Source: Yamagishiella unicocca (taxonomy: Eukaryota > Chlorophyta > Chlorophyceae > Chlamydomonadales > Volvocaceae). From it: a stretch of 64,000 bases of DNA. Below the pieces are notes generated by a model. That model made no database searches and was not told where the DNA came from. It was given only the letters and a program-made list of their open reading frames with translations. The DNA lies in assembly GCA_003116995.1 (NCBI GenBank), contig BDSL01000003.1:1178001-1242000 (forward strand), read 5' to 3'. Numbering within the stretch: the stretch's first letter is position 1; each line of letters starts with the position of its first letter. The translations under genes and the position numbers were made by a program. This document shows, in pieces, positions 22,714 to 33,300 of this stretch.

Positions 22714-25318
22714 ATGGCGCCTGTGCCACGCGATAGGGACAAGCTTACACGTATGGAGCAAGCTGTTCGTGTGCTGATCCATGGACTGGGTGAAGATCTT
22801 GAGAGGGAGGGCTTGCGCGATACGCCAAAGGTGAGCGCTGGCTTATTTGTGATTGTTGTTCGGCGGCTGGGCCTAGTCGCCTTCCCCTGCCTTTTCGCGC
22901 ATGTTCACCTGTTGGCCCTGCATCAACCTCTTATGCAGAGAGTGGCAAAGGCGCTTTTGGACTGCACACAGGGCTACCACCAGGATACGTCCAGGTGCGT
23001 TTAGCCGGCCAGCACGCCCTCACCCTGCATGCCATAAATAGGCGCATCCAGAGCGCGTCAGCTTACATCAAGATGTGCTTACGGTTGTGCGCCCTGGTGA
23101 TGCGCTAGTCAGTGCCCAGGCACAGGGTCACCGTGCGTCAGCGCTTCACTTTATTCCTTCGTGCGCTGTCTTGCCAAATCCACAGCACGCTAGGAACTGC
23201 TCTCTTCCACGAGCCAATTGTGCATCACGGCGATGAGGGCGTCGTGGTAGTTCGGGATATTGACTTCGCATCCACCAGCGAGGAGACGCTGCTGCCGTTC
23301 CACGGCCGCTGCCACGTGGCTTATCGCCCAAAAGACGGCGTCGTTTTGGGACTCAGCAAGCTGGCGCGACTGACGAAGCAGTACGGCAAGCGGCTCCAGA
23401 CACAGGAGCGGCTCGCCACGGAGATAGCACTGGCGCTGCAGCAGAGCTTGGAGTGCCACGGCGTTGCGGTTGTGATGCAGGCGCGGCACCTGTCAAACAA
23501 CGCGACTCCGGAGGAGCGCACCAACGCATGTGTGTCGGGTGTGTTTGCAACCAAGAACTCGGCGCAACTTGAGGTGAGGCAGCAATTAGCACCGGACGGT
23601 GGGATTCGCGCTGGTTAAATGCACCGGGGTTGGACAATGTGGGAGGGCTGCTGATGAGCATTTGGGTCGCTATGCGTGTGATGCATGGAGTCTCGCTGCA
23701 CTATCGTATCAAGGAAAGCCCCATTCCCAAAACTGGAAGACAGGCTCGCCTATGCCCGAGTAGGCAGGCAACTCTTCTCAGCAATTTGACATTGCGATTG
23801 TCACGCATCCGTTGTCATATTTATCTTGAGCGCCAAATGGCCTCACGCCTGCTGAAAGCGGCATAAAAAACGTATGCATACCTGCTTCCGGTGCCAATCG
23901 GCAGCGCTATTACGTCCGCCTAACGCATATCACGCAATAGGTACAGCACGTAGACACCCTGCCTCCTTACCCCCGCATCGTCTGGGCTTTACTGACGTCT
24001 GCTGCCTTCCCTTCGCCATTGGCGCGCCACCACGCCGTGTTCGAAGGAGCTGCTTGCGCTGTTAGACTTGGAGGACCTACCTACGGCGGCTGTGCACAAC
24101 CTCGACCGGTCCCCGCGTCCCACGCTGATGCACGTGTCATCAGGCAGTGGCGACCCGGGGGTCGCTGCGCCTGGCACCCCTGACCCGAGCGAGAAGGACA
24201 CGGACGGCGATAGCGACGACCTGCTGCTCGAGTCCACGTGTTTGTGCGACGAGATGGAGGCGGCGGTGCAGCAGCTGCTGGCGGAGCTCGGGGAGAACCC
24301 GCACAGGCAGGGGCTGTCGGGGTCGGCCCGGCGGTACGTCATGTCTCTATTGGCGTCTACGTCCGGATACCACATGCAGCAGCAGCCGCTCGGCGCGCTG
24401 GGGCAAGGATGCGGGCACGGACTGGCAGCTCGGAAGCTGGGGGGCAGCGCAGAGGGGCTGCCGGCTGAGGCGGAGGCACACGCCGGAGGCGCGCGTGGGG
24501 GTTGCTGCGGTGGTGCTGATGGCGGCTCTGCCGGTTCGGGGACGAGAGCAGGCCAGGACGGGCTTGCTGGCCACCGCCAGGCAAACGAGAACGGTTGTGG
24601 GAGCGTGAACGGACCCTTGTCGTGCGAACCGATGGCGGTGCAAGTAGCAAGCCCACGGACACCTGGTACCGCGTCGGCAGTGAGAGCTTTGGGGGCTGGC
24701 GGGGACTTGGAGTTGGACGCTTCGCGGTCGAGGGGCGGCTGCGGCGCGCACAGCGCCTGTTGCCGGCTCCACGGGGTGCGTGGTGCCGCGTCGGTTGCAG
24801 CCAACACATCCACTGGGCCGCTGCGGGGCTCCGTGACGCTGCGTCTGCCGTTCGCATCCCAGTGCGAACACCACATGCTGCCGTTCTACGGCAACTTGAT
24901 GGTGTCGTACTTTCCTGGCGCTGCGGGTGCCCCGCTGCCTCGCACGGCTGTGGAGCAGGTGGTGGGCATGTACACCCAGCGGCTGCAGGTGCAGGAGCGC
25001 ATCACGCACCAGGTTGCTGACGCCGTTGAGGCGATGCTGCGGGAAGCGGTTGCGCCCGCGGCGTCGTCGTTGTCGCTGTGGCCGGGGGGCAGCCTGGGCG
25101 GGACCCGTCGCACTAACGACGCGGAGGCCGACGCCAAGGCAGGGGCGGCGGGGGACGAGGGGGGCGTGATGGTGGTGTGCGACGCGGCGCACATGTGTAT
25201 GGTGGCGCGCGGGGTGGAAAACCACAGCGGCAGCACCACGACCTTCGCCGTGCGCGGTGCGTTCTCTTCGCAGCCGGAGTTGCGACGCGCGGTGCTGCGG
25301 CTCTTTCGGGAACAATAG
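22714..25318 (+). CDS. GCH1: Plant-type GTP cyclohydrolase I with two fused domains
   Basis: First step of folate (pterin) synthesis: GTP to dihydroneopterin triphosphate. Exons 22714-22830, 22939-22994, 23186-23573 and 24047-25318 are phase-consistent, giving about 610 residues. Domain 1 (residues about 13-187) retains the triphosphate-binding stretch GLSKLARLTKQYGKRLQTQE, but the zinc-site segment is STSEETLLPF and the late segment is ARHLSN, so the zinc Cys/His ligands are gone. Domain 2 (about 245-610) has the reverse pattern: QCEHHMLPFYG and AAHMCMVARGVENHSGSTTT keep all zinc/catalytic residues, while the GLSK...R stretch is replaced by PLPRTAVEQV. Plant enzymes are likewise split, with neither half complete. 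A roughly 150-residue Gly/Ala/Cys-rich insert sits inside domain 2 and an acidic linker precedes it, so it is longer than land-plant enzymes. Cytosolic by analogy; no clear targeting peptide. The exon 4 acceptor (AAG) is the least certain junction. Confidence 0.95.
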
Positions 25319-26987
25319 GCCGGATCCATCGGCCGGATGGGGCAGGCCGGTGCGCATAGCGGTGCTGCAGGGGTGATTCGGGTATGGCGGCGGTGTACCG
25401 TATGCGGCGCAACGGGGCTGCACTGCCGCTCGCCAAGGGCTTAGACAGCAAGCAGCACCGCGCCCAGGCCGAGTGATAGGGACGATGAAGTGTATTAGAT
25501 ACGTGTCTTTGCGCAGGTCGGAAGCATCGGCCGGGTGTACCGATGGTGTGGCCACAGCGTACTGCTGCGCACGCGGTGCTATGGGGCACGTGGCCGGTGT
25601 GTATTGATTACCCTTCGGTGAATGCACAAAATAGGCCGCTCGGGTCGCAGGTGGGGCATCGAAGATTGGGCGGGGGTCGTGGAGGGCGCAGCGTGTGTGG
25701 CGCTGCGGCACCGGACGGGTCCTGGCGCACAGAGCTGCTCCTGGCGTCCGGGGCGTGTTGATCGTTTTTGTTGCATCGCCGACGGATTGTAGCTAGCGGG
25801 TTCTATCAAGTGAGTGATCAGGGGCGTATGTAATGGGGCGAGGGTAATACGAAAGGACGTAGGCGGACAAGTAGCTTGTGGCATGTAGGGTGCCGTAGCA
25901 TGACGTGGTTGCAATTAGACGCAGCCCACTAATCGGACCAACCGGGCTCAGTGTGTGAGGGCAGAACAGTACCTACCTAGGGTGGTCCTCGTCCTGCTGC
26001 TGTGTTTTGGGAGCGCCGGGAACCAGGAATATACCTGGTGTTTGTCTTCGACGTGTGATGGAGCGGAGCATTCTGCGGTGATGGGCTCAAATGTATGCTC
26101 GTCCGCATCGCAAGCGCGTTCGGGCATGATGTCGCGTAAGAGCACGCAGCAGCACTAGCAACACGGCCGATTTCTTGCCGTGGGTGTAAACCCTGCATCT
26201 TGACCCACAGCTGAGACGGTAATCGCAGTGATAACAGCGCATCCCAGCGCATAGTGAGACCAGCCGTGTGCAGCTGTCAGGCGTACGACATGAGAGCTGA
26301 CAGCCTGCAAGCTGTGGCATTTGTGCTGCTGGCGATCAGCCGACTGGGGCATGTCACTGTACTTCAGGCGCACCGACTTTGAATGTACGACATGGCATGG
26401 TGCAGCACGGACAAGTAAAGTTTCACGTGCAAATAACGGGTGCAGTTCCGACGTGTGTCAATCCACAGCATGGAGTTCAGGCCTCCTTTCAAGCCACGGA
26501 CATGTTGTGAGAAGAATTCTCAAAGCCGGACAACTACAAAGGCGGTCGTTCTTGGTGCAAGCATAGCAACGAAAGCTCATATGTAGGTCTTTTGGCCATA
26601 GCTTGTTACGAATGCTTTGACATCCCATGCAACCCGATCGTGCGCACATGCCCTGTGTGCTGTGTCATTGAGTACCTAACATACACTACGGTGTGATACC
26701 GGCATGACTTGTTCCCGTTTATGTTTTGAAGCAAATCCGAGGTTAAAGGAAATGCGGTATGTAAGGGGCAGCGATGGTCCGCCATGTCCCATGTGTGTTA
26801 GTCCTCAATGTACGGCACTTCGAAGTATCGGCAGCACTGCTGATAATCGTCTCACCAACCGGCATGCTCCATACTTGTAAGTTGCGTACCCACCGCTGCA
26901 GAGTTACGAAGGCTCACCTACCAGCCAATACGCTTCCATACCAACTGTGGTGCACAAACTATTTATCTTTAGGGCGCAAAGGGAAAG
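25319..26987. other. Intergenic region between GCH1 and enkurin, no gene recognised
   Basis: About 1.67 kb between two same-strand genes. Open frames on both strands are short, featureless and not splice-linked. It should contain the GCH1 3' UTR and the enkurin promoter. Confidence 0.5.
25829..25833 (+). terminator. Candidate TGTAA polyadenylation signal for GCH1
   Basis: TGTAA lies about 510 nt past the GCH1 stop. Positional evidence only. Confidence 0.35.
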
Positions 26988-28748
26988 ATGCAGAGCGAAA
27001 GCGTCTACGCGCTGATCCCTGACCCACAGGAGATGCCACAACGACCGCCGATGCACACCTCGAAGGTGAGGGCAAGCGGCTGGCGGGTCCCATTCAGCGG
27101 TCACCTGGACGGCACGTTTGGATAGAGTATGTGGAAGATTGATTGAGTGCAATGCTTTGTGCATTTTATGGATTTAGCGTACCGAGGCGGACAGCGGTGC
27201 GCTCGTCAGACGTGAAATGGTCGCGGCATAAGAGCCCTGCACACCGTCCTTTGCTGCTGCAGTTCTCTGGACGGACGAATCCAGGGCAGTTTGAGTTTGG
27301 GCAAAACAAAGTACAAGGACACGCCACCATGGGGCGACCAGATGGCGACAACGGGCCCATGAGACTGACTGCGCATGAGAAAGAGCCCAAGCTACCAGCA
27401 CGTAAGTTTTATGGATGTGTTGACGGGTCTCGCATTGCAAGGATGCGCACATCGATGTGTTACGGGCCGCGCTGGTCTTAACGCCCCTGTTGTCGCCCCC
27501 ACTTGACCCTTTCCACACAGCCGGCCCGCCCACCAACCCGAAGACGAAAATCCGGCCTCCTGTTCCCACCAAGGACGATGCGCCTCAGATGGGGTTGACC
27601 AGCAACAAAAACTTTATCACCTCGAATGCGGTGGACGTCATGCTTGCGAAGCCTGGCAAGGTGCCGCAGCCAGAGTTCCAATGGACCATGAAACCGGATT
27701 ATGGGAAAGTGCCGCTATACCTTAAGCGCAACAAGGCGCGAGTAACTAAGGAGAAGGAGCAGTTCTCACAGTTCATTCGTGTTCGGGAAGCACCGGTGAG
27801 GCTTTGCGTGCGTTACTGGTTGCTCTCGATCGGCCGCGCAGCCATCCTCATACCGCATCGGGAGCTGAGGGGACTGGGGCATTGGTTGGGGTGAAGGGTA
27901 TTTTTAGTGATGGTCTCGTTGCTCGGCCCCGTGTGTAGAGGGGCGCGGGTGGTGGCTCCCTCCCCATCGCCAAGCGTCCCTCGGATACAGGAAACGCGTG
28001 GTTTCCGGCGTAATAAGCACGAGAGGAGGGGGCCGCGTGCAGGGTATTACGGTGTAGGTGTGCCACGCGTGCGGTGCCGGCCCGGATACTACCTCGCTCT
28101 CCCCTCATGCCCCTTCAACTCAGCATGGCGGTTTCGCAGCAGGCCATGCAGAGATCCAGGGGGGGTGGTCCATGGGGTCCAGGAGGTCCAGGGGGGGATC
28201 TTCATACGGCCACATGCAAACCCATGTGTGGAGCGCCCATCTCGCATGTACGACACCAGCACAGAGCCACTCGCTCTCCTGGCGCCACGCACTGCTGTTT
28301 CCAAGCTGCGCACCCTTTCCGGATCGGGCCCAGTCGGGGTCCTCTCGAGTGCGACCACCACCCCGCGCCGCCTGCCACCCCTTCCCACGCGGCTCCAAAT
28401 ACCCACACGCGCTTGCTTGCTGCCACCCCCCTCCTCTGGCCAGTTAGTTAGTTTCTGCCCTCCGTTTCCTATGTCGTGTAACCGGTCTCCTCGCCTCCGC
28501 CCTCTTGCCCCCCGCAGGAGGCGAACGCGCACGTGAGCCAGCTGTCGCCCGACGACCGGCATCAGCTGGTGCGTCACCTGAAGGCCAAGTGGGGCAGCGT
28601 CAACACCGCGTACCAGGGGCTGTCTCTCACGACGGACACGGCCATGAAGAAGATCCGCAAGGAGGCCATGGAGCGGGAGCTGGCAGAGATCGAGCGGGAC
28701 GTCCGCACGCTGGAGCGCGGCGAGGTGGTGCTGGTGGTCGAGGACTAG
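26988..28748 (+). CDS. ENKUR: Enkurin, axonemal microtubule inner protein (FAP106-type)
   Basis: Enkurin lines the lumen of ciliary doublet microtubules near the inner junction. Four phase-consistent exons (26988-27065, 27263-27401, 27521-27795, 28518-28748) give 240 residues, close to animal enkurins (about 250). Recognisable parts: PPMHTS and RPPVPTKDD (Pro-rich), NKNFITSNAVDVMLAKPGK (conserved enkurin N-part), KPDYGKVPLYLKRNKARV (start of the enkurin domain). The last exon carries the helical block LSPDDRHQLVRHLKAKWG, then NTAYQGLSLTTDT, KKIRKEAMERELAEIERDV and a terminal LERG stretch. The ATG at 26988 is the first in frame and fits the short exon 1. A tandem duplication overlaps the stop codon (separate entry). 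The presence of this gene implies a ciliated life stage. Confidence 0.94.
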
Positions 28749-28792
28749 GCACAGCGCGGCGAGGTGGTGCTGGTGGTCGAGGACTAGGCACA
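28715..28792 (+). repeat. 39-bp perfect tandem duplication spanning the enkurin stop codon
   Basis: The segment beginning gcgcggcgaggtggtgctgg and ending ctaggcaca occurs twice back to back, followed by a partial third copy (gcgcgg). Copy 1 encodes the last residues and stop of enkurin; copy 2 lies wholly in the 3' UTR and, because the stop is inside copy 1, leaves the protein unchanged. Confidence 0.95.
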
Positions 28793-29538
28793 GCGCGGAG
28801 AGGACGTGGGGGTGGGAAGGGGCGTCGGGAGCAAGTGCGGGGGGCGCTACGCACGGTGGTGGCAATGTGGGTCGGGTGGGGAGGGGGAGATGGGCGGGCA
28901 GCTGGGAACGCTGCCGTGCGCGCTGGGCCGCGGGGAGCGTGTAGTTGGGGTTACGGTCGTGGCGATGAGGAGGAGCGCTGCAGGGGAGCTGAGGAGCTGA
29001 GGTAGAGGCGGGGTGTCCAGGCCCAGGATGTTACCGCTGCCGCTGCAGGTATGGGGTGTACCGCAGGGTTTGGTTGCAATAACAGCGGGGCACCGCCGCA
29101 GGCCTGTGCAAAGAAACGGGTGTCGTGATCAACAGGTGGCGAAATGGGTGTGTGAGGGTTCTAAAGGGCAGGGGGTAGATATTTGTGGATGACAACACCT
29201 CGTACAGCGACAAGCAGCGCGGAGTGGGGTATTTGCCGGCAGTGATGTCGTACTGTACGGCTACTTGTAGGACAGGCCGTTGCCCACCGGATGTTGGTTG
29301 GCAATACATGCCGCCCGCCGATGGGTGTTGCGGCTGGGCATGCATGGGTCACCGAAGTTTCCGTCCGTGCATTTGAGAGAGCGATAGAACCAACGAATGG
29401 CTCGTGACTGCCACTGATAGCACTGCTGTTTTACATTAGTAAACGCCTTGACACCTTAGTGGTGGCATTCAAGAACATGACTCGGGGCTGGAACTTGGCA
29501 ATTTCCCCGATCAATGACCAGGCCGTATTGCCCGACAG

Positions 29539-30022
29539 ATGGCTCGCACGTCGGCCAGTGGGGTGGCGTCTCAGCCAGCAGGCCCGCCGCCGATGATACG
29601 GCTCAAGATTCAACGCAGACCGGCCACCGGCTGTGGCTTCTGCGATGTAAGGATGAGGAGAACCACGGCACGCGCGCTGGGCTCATGGGGCGCAATACCG
29701 GTAGACCTGGAACCTGCCGCCAGGGCACGCGTACGGTAATGGGGCCACGTGCGCCTGCGTGTGATCGGCTGGCACTAGACGCAGCTCCTGTGTGGATCCC
29801 GGAACCTACTACGCAAGTCGCTGCGCATCAGAATGCGAGTATTACAAGGGAGCCAGAACGGCTCAAGCGCGGAAGCGCAACCAGGCGGGCCCGATGGGCC
29901 AGACCACGACACAGGTCACTGGGCAAAAGAGCCCGCCCTCACCGGCCGCATCAGCCCAGCCACAGCACCCGGAATCCTACACGCCGCCATGGCTGCCCGG
30001 CCAATCGCGTGGGCGCCTATAG
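29539..30022 (+). CDS. Possible small two-exon gene of unknown function (weak)
   Basis: Low-confidence model. Exon 29539-29735 starts ATG GCT CGC and reads MARTSASGVASQPAGPPPM, then a short CGFC stretch. A GTAATG donor and a CGCAG acceptor 49 nt apart are phase-compatible with exon 29785-30022, whose frame is Cys/Tyr-rich (SCVDPGTYYASRCASECEYY) and then basic and Pro-rich, ending at a TGA-type stop near 30022. The total would be about 144 residues. The intron is unusually short, and no family is recognised. Overlapping open frames in other phases mean it could be chance. Confidence 0.2.
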
Positions 30023-30056
30023 CGAGATGCGCATCTCTGTATTCTGCATTCTCGGT

Positions 30057-30061
30057 TTACA
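30057..30061 (-). terminator. Candidate TGTAA polyadenylation signal for ZnF-A
   Basis: TTACA on the plus strand lies about 340 nt past the ZnF-A stop on the transcribed strand. Positional evidence only. Confidence 0.35.
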
Positions 30062-30397
30062 TGCTCTCCGCGTGTTTGGGGGATCATGTACGTGTCGCGC
30101 GGATTCATCCCTCCAGGGAAGGTGCATGGACAGTCAGGTGGCCCCGATTTGGGCGCAAGCGCGGCCCTGGGCCGGCGCTCCTAGTCAGGCTAGTTCAGAC
30201 CACGCGTCGAGAAGGCTTACGTGTCTGATTGTTGAACTGAAGGCATGGAAAGCGAGCTACCCCGAGGGCGCGGCCCGCTGTCAGTCGGAGCGGAAAGCTG
30301 CGGAGCCTCTCGACTCGGTCCGGTAGAGGAACGATACGGTGGTGGAGTGACCCACAGCAGCTACGAACTAGCCAGCGTGTACACCGAAGCGACACAC

Positions 30398-33300
30398 CTA
30401 GCGCCGGACAACCCCCGTCAATCGCATCGATACAACCGCCACCTCCTCAAAGGAGACGGCCGGCTGCGGCCCACCGGCGAGCGCGTCGACACCACCACCA
30501 CCACCACCACCACTACAGGCAGCACCATCACCTGTTGGATCAGCGCCGTCGCCGTCGCCGCCGCTGTCGCCGCCGCCCTCAGCGCTGCCGCTCCGGCGCC
30601 GTCTCCACTTCACCGCCGGTGCCGCCACCCACGGCCCCTCGAGCAAGCCTGCCGGCGGCTGCGCGGCGTTGGCCCCCGTGCCTGGCCTTACCGCCACCAG
30701 CCGCATGACCCCGTCTCCGCGTGCGGCGGCGCCAACACGCAGGGCCAGCCGCAGCCCCTCCCTCACCACCTCCAGCAGCAGCGGCCCCAGCACCCCGGCA
30801 GCCCCTGCCGCCTGCGCTGCCGTCGCTGTCGTCCCCCCGGCGCTGCTCCCCCTCAGGTGCTCCGCCAGCTCCTCCTCCAGCCGGGCCGTCACGGAGCGGA
30901 AGCGGTGTACGGCGGCGGCCGTGACGGGCTGGCGGGGGCCGGCGGGAGGGGCGGGGGCGGCGGAGTCGCTGGGCGGGGGACCAGCGCCCTCCGCCCCTCC
31001 CTCGCCCATGGCGACGTCCGCCACATCCGCGAAGCTGCCGTACAGGTTGCACCGGGAGTGATCCCAGGTGGCCTGGTGGGGCAGAGCGGGGGCAGGGGGC
31101 GAGCAGGGCGGGGGGCACGGAGCGGGCAGGGTCGGGCAGGGAGGGGGCAGGGAGGGGGCGGGGGGGGGGGCGCAGGGAGGCGGCAGGGAGGGGTCCCGGG
31201 ATGTGATGAGTCCGGCAGTGGGGTAGCGATAGGGGGAGGGGCGGGGGAGGGCGCGGGTTACGATGCGATGAGAAAACATGGCGGTGAGGGGCGACGGAAA
31301 AGACGACCCCCACGACTGCAAGCGCACTTGAGGGTGGCACGCCTTGGGAGGGCTGCGGCTGGCGGATAGGGATGGAAACATGGAATTGAGGAGCCCTCTT
31401 CTACTAGATACCTCGACCCCACCTCGCCAGCCCCACCTGCTGTTCCCAGCTCAGCCCCTCCGGCGGTCCCTCCCGGTCCAGTCCCAGTGTGGCTGCGGAG
31501 GGGCCCAGCAGCAGCGCAAGCGGGCGGCGCCACACATGGACCTGGCAGGGGAGGAGCACCGGAGTGAGGGCGAGGGGTCGGATCCCCGGGGTGAGGGCGA
31601 GGGGTTTCGGAGCCGCACGGTACGAGAGCGAGGGAGGAGGCATGCGAGTTTCAGCTATGGCATCCGGGGGCTCCATCACTACCACAGACATCCATCACTA
31701 CTCCCCCTCCTCCTCTTCCTCCTCCTCTTCCTCCTCCCCCTCCTCCTCGTCACCTCCAGCCACTTGTTGACCAGGTCGCCGAGGTAGCAGCACTGCAGGA
31801 GCGATGGGGAAGGGCAGGTGGGACACGGGGATAAAGTGAAGCGAGCAGTCAGGAGGGGACGGGGGGAAAGCAGGAGACGCCAGTGAGTTCCGCACCCCAG
31901 CGCAGGACCGCATCCCAGCTCGCCGCTGACCCCCGGCGTGCAGCCGCCCGCCGCAGCTGCCACAGCAGCTGCTTCTCCCTTCAGCTCGGCTTGCAGCAGC
32001 AGCAGCGGCGCAGGCCCGTTTAGAGCAAGGCGGTGTCGTACATTCTGTTGGGGTCGTGCCGCCGGCGGGCAAAGTAGCTAAATATATCAATAGGCGCGCT
32101 TCCGGCTCCACAAACCACCCAAACGACGAACCGGTAAACCGACCAACCAGAGGGGCCGCGGACGACGCTTACCCGCGACAGCTGCTGCTGCTGGCGCTCC
32201 TGGCTTGGAGGCCGTGACGGCGCTGGAGAGCCCAGGTGCGGGGCGGATTGGAAGTCTGTTGGGGTCTCGAAGTGCGCCAGGGCCTGCGGGAAAGAGGTGG
32301 CGGCGTGCGGGAACGTGGAGAGAGAGGGAGAGAGAGAGAAGGCCCTCCTGCTGGGAGCAAGTTTCGGAGCGCGGACGTGGCATGCGCGGGTGGCCCTCCA
32401 TGCGGGGAGCGGTGCCCCTAGGTTTGTCCACTTGCATAGCCCATCCTCACAAAGGCTTGATAATCCCTTCCTCGTCACGTTTCACTGGCACCAAACAAAC
32501 CACCACGTGCCCCTTACCTTCCCGCCGCAAACACACTCTCCTACTCACCTGGCACGCGGTGGCAATCTTTCTATCCAGCTGCTGGACCCAGCCCTCAACG
32601 AGACGGAAGTCGGGACCGGCGGCGGCGGCGGGAGCGGGAGCGGTGGTAGTGGTAGTGCCGGCGGCGGCGACGCCGGGGGCGCCGGCGGTGGCGGTGGCAG
32701 GGGCAGCGACGGCGGCGACGGTGGCGGTGGCAGGGGCAGCTACATCGCCGGCCCCGTCCGCCGCTCTCCCCCGCCGCCGCTGCTCTCCTTGCTGCCTGGC
32801 CCGCACTGGCGACCTCAGGGGCGACGACGGCTCCAGCGGTGGCCCCGGTTCCGCCGCTCCAGCCCCCGGGCCTCCACCCGGCGCATCACCCCCTCGACCA
32901 GCGTTGCCACCGCCACCACCACCTGCACCAGCAGCAAAAGCACTGGCGGGCGCGACCGCGGCCGCAGCAGTGGCAGTCCTGGTGGAGGCGGCGACACCCC
33001 TTTCGACAGGGCCACGTGTGGCCGATGGAGCAGCCGTCGGTGCGTGCGCCACGTCAGCAACACCTGTGCTCAGCTCGTCAGCCTCGACATCCTCTTGCGT
33101 ACTGCGCTCCTCGGCAGCTGTGCTGGCCACGGCGCCCGCACCCTTGCTGGCGGACGCACGGGTATCTGTAAACGGGCCCATGGGTCTGGCTGCCCGCTCG
33201 GTGGCGTTCACATCTGCCCCGGCCCCTACTCCACCGCCCAAATCCGCTCGCTTGTAGGCGCAATTCACGCAAATGTAGAGCCCCGTGACTGAACGGTGCT

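Larger units (their letters stand above)
28749..30397. other. Convergent intergenic region (enkurin / ZnF-A)
   Basis: About 1.65 kb between converging genes. Apart from the weak two-exon candidate at 29539-30022 (separate entry), I see no convincing gene. TTACA at 30057-30061 may be the ZnF-A poly(A) signal. Confidence 0.45.

Noticed and set aside
24347..25711. 454-aa - strand open frame
   Set aside because: It is antisense to GCH1 exon 4, whose + frame contains clear catalytic motifs.
29514..30326. 270-aa + strand open frame
   Set aside because: It has no start context or domain and overlaps two other open frames in a region of convergent genes; only the weak two-exon alternative is kept, at low confidence.
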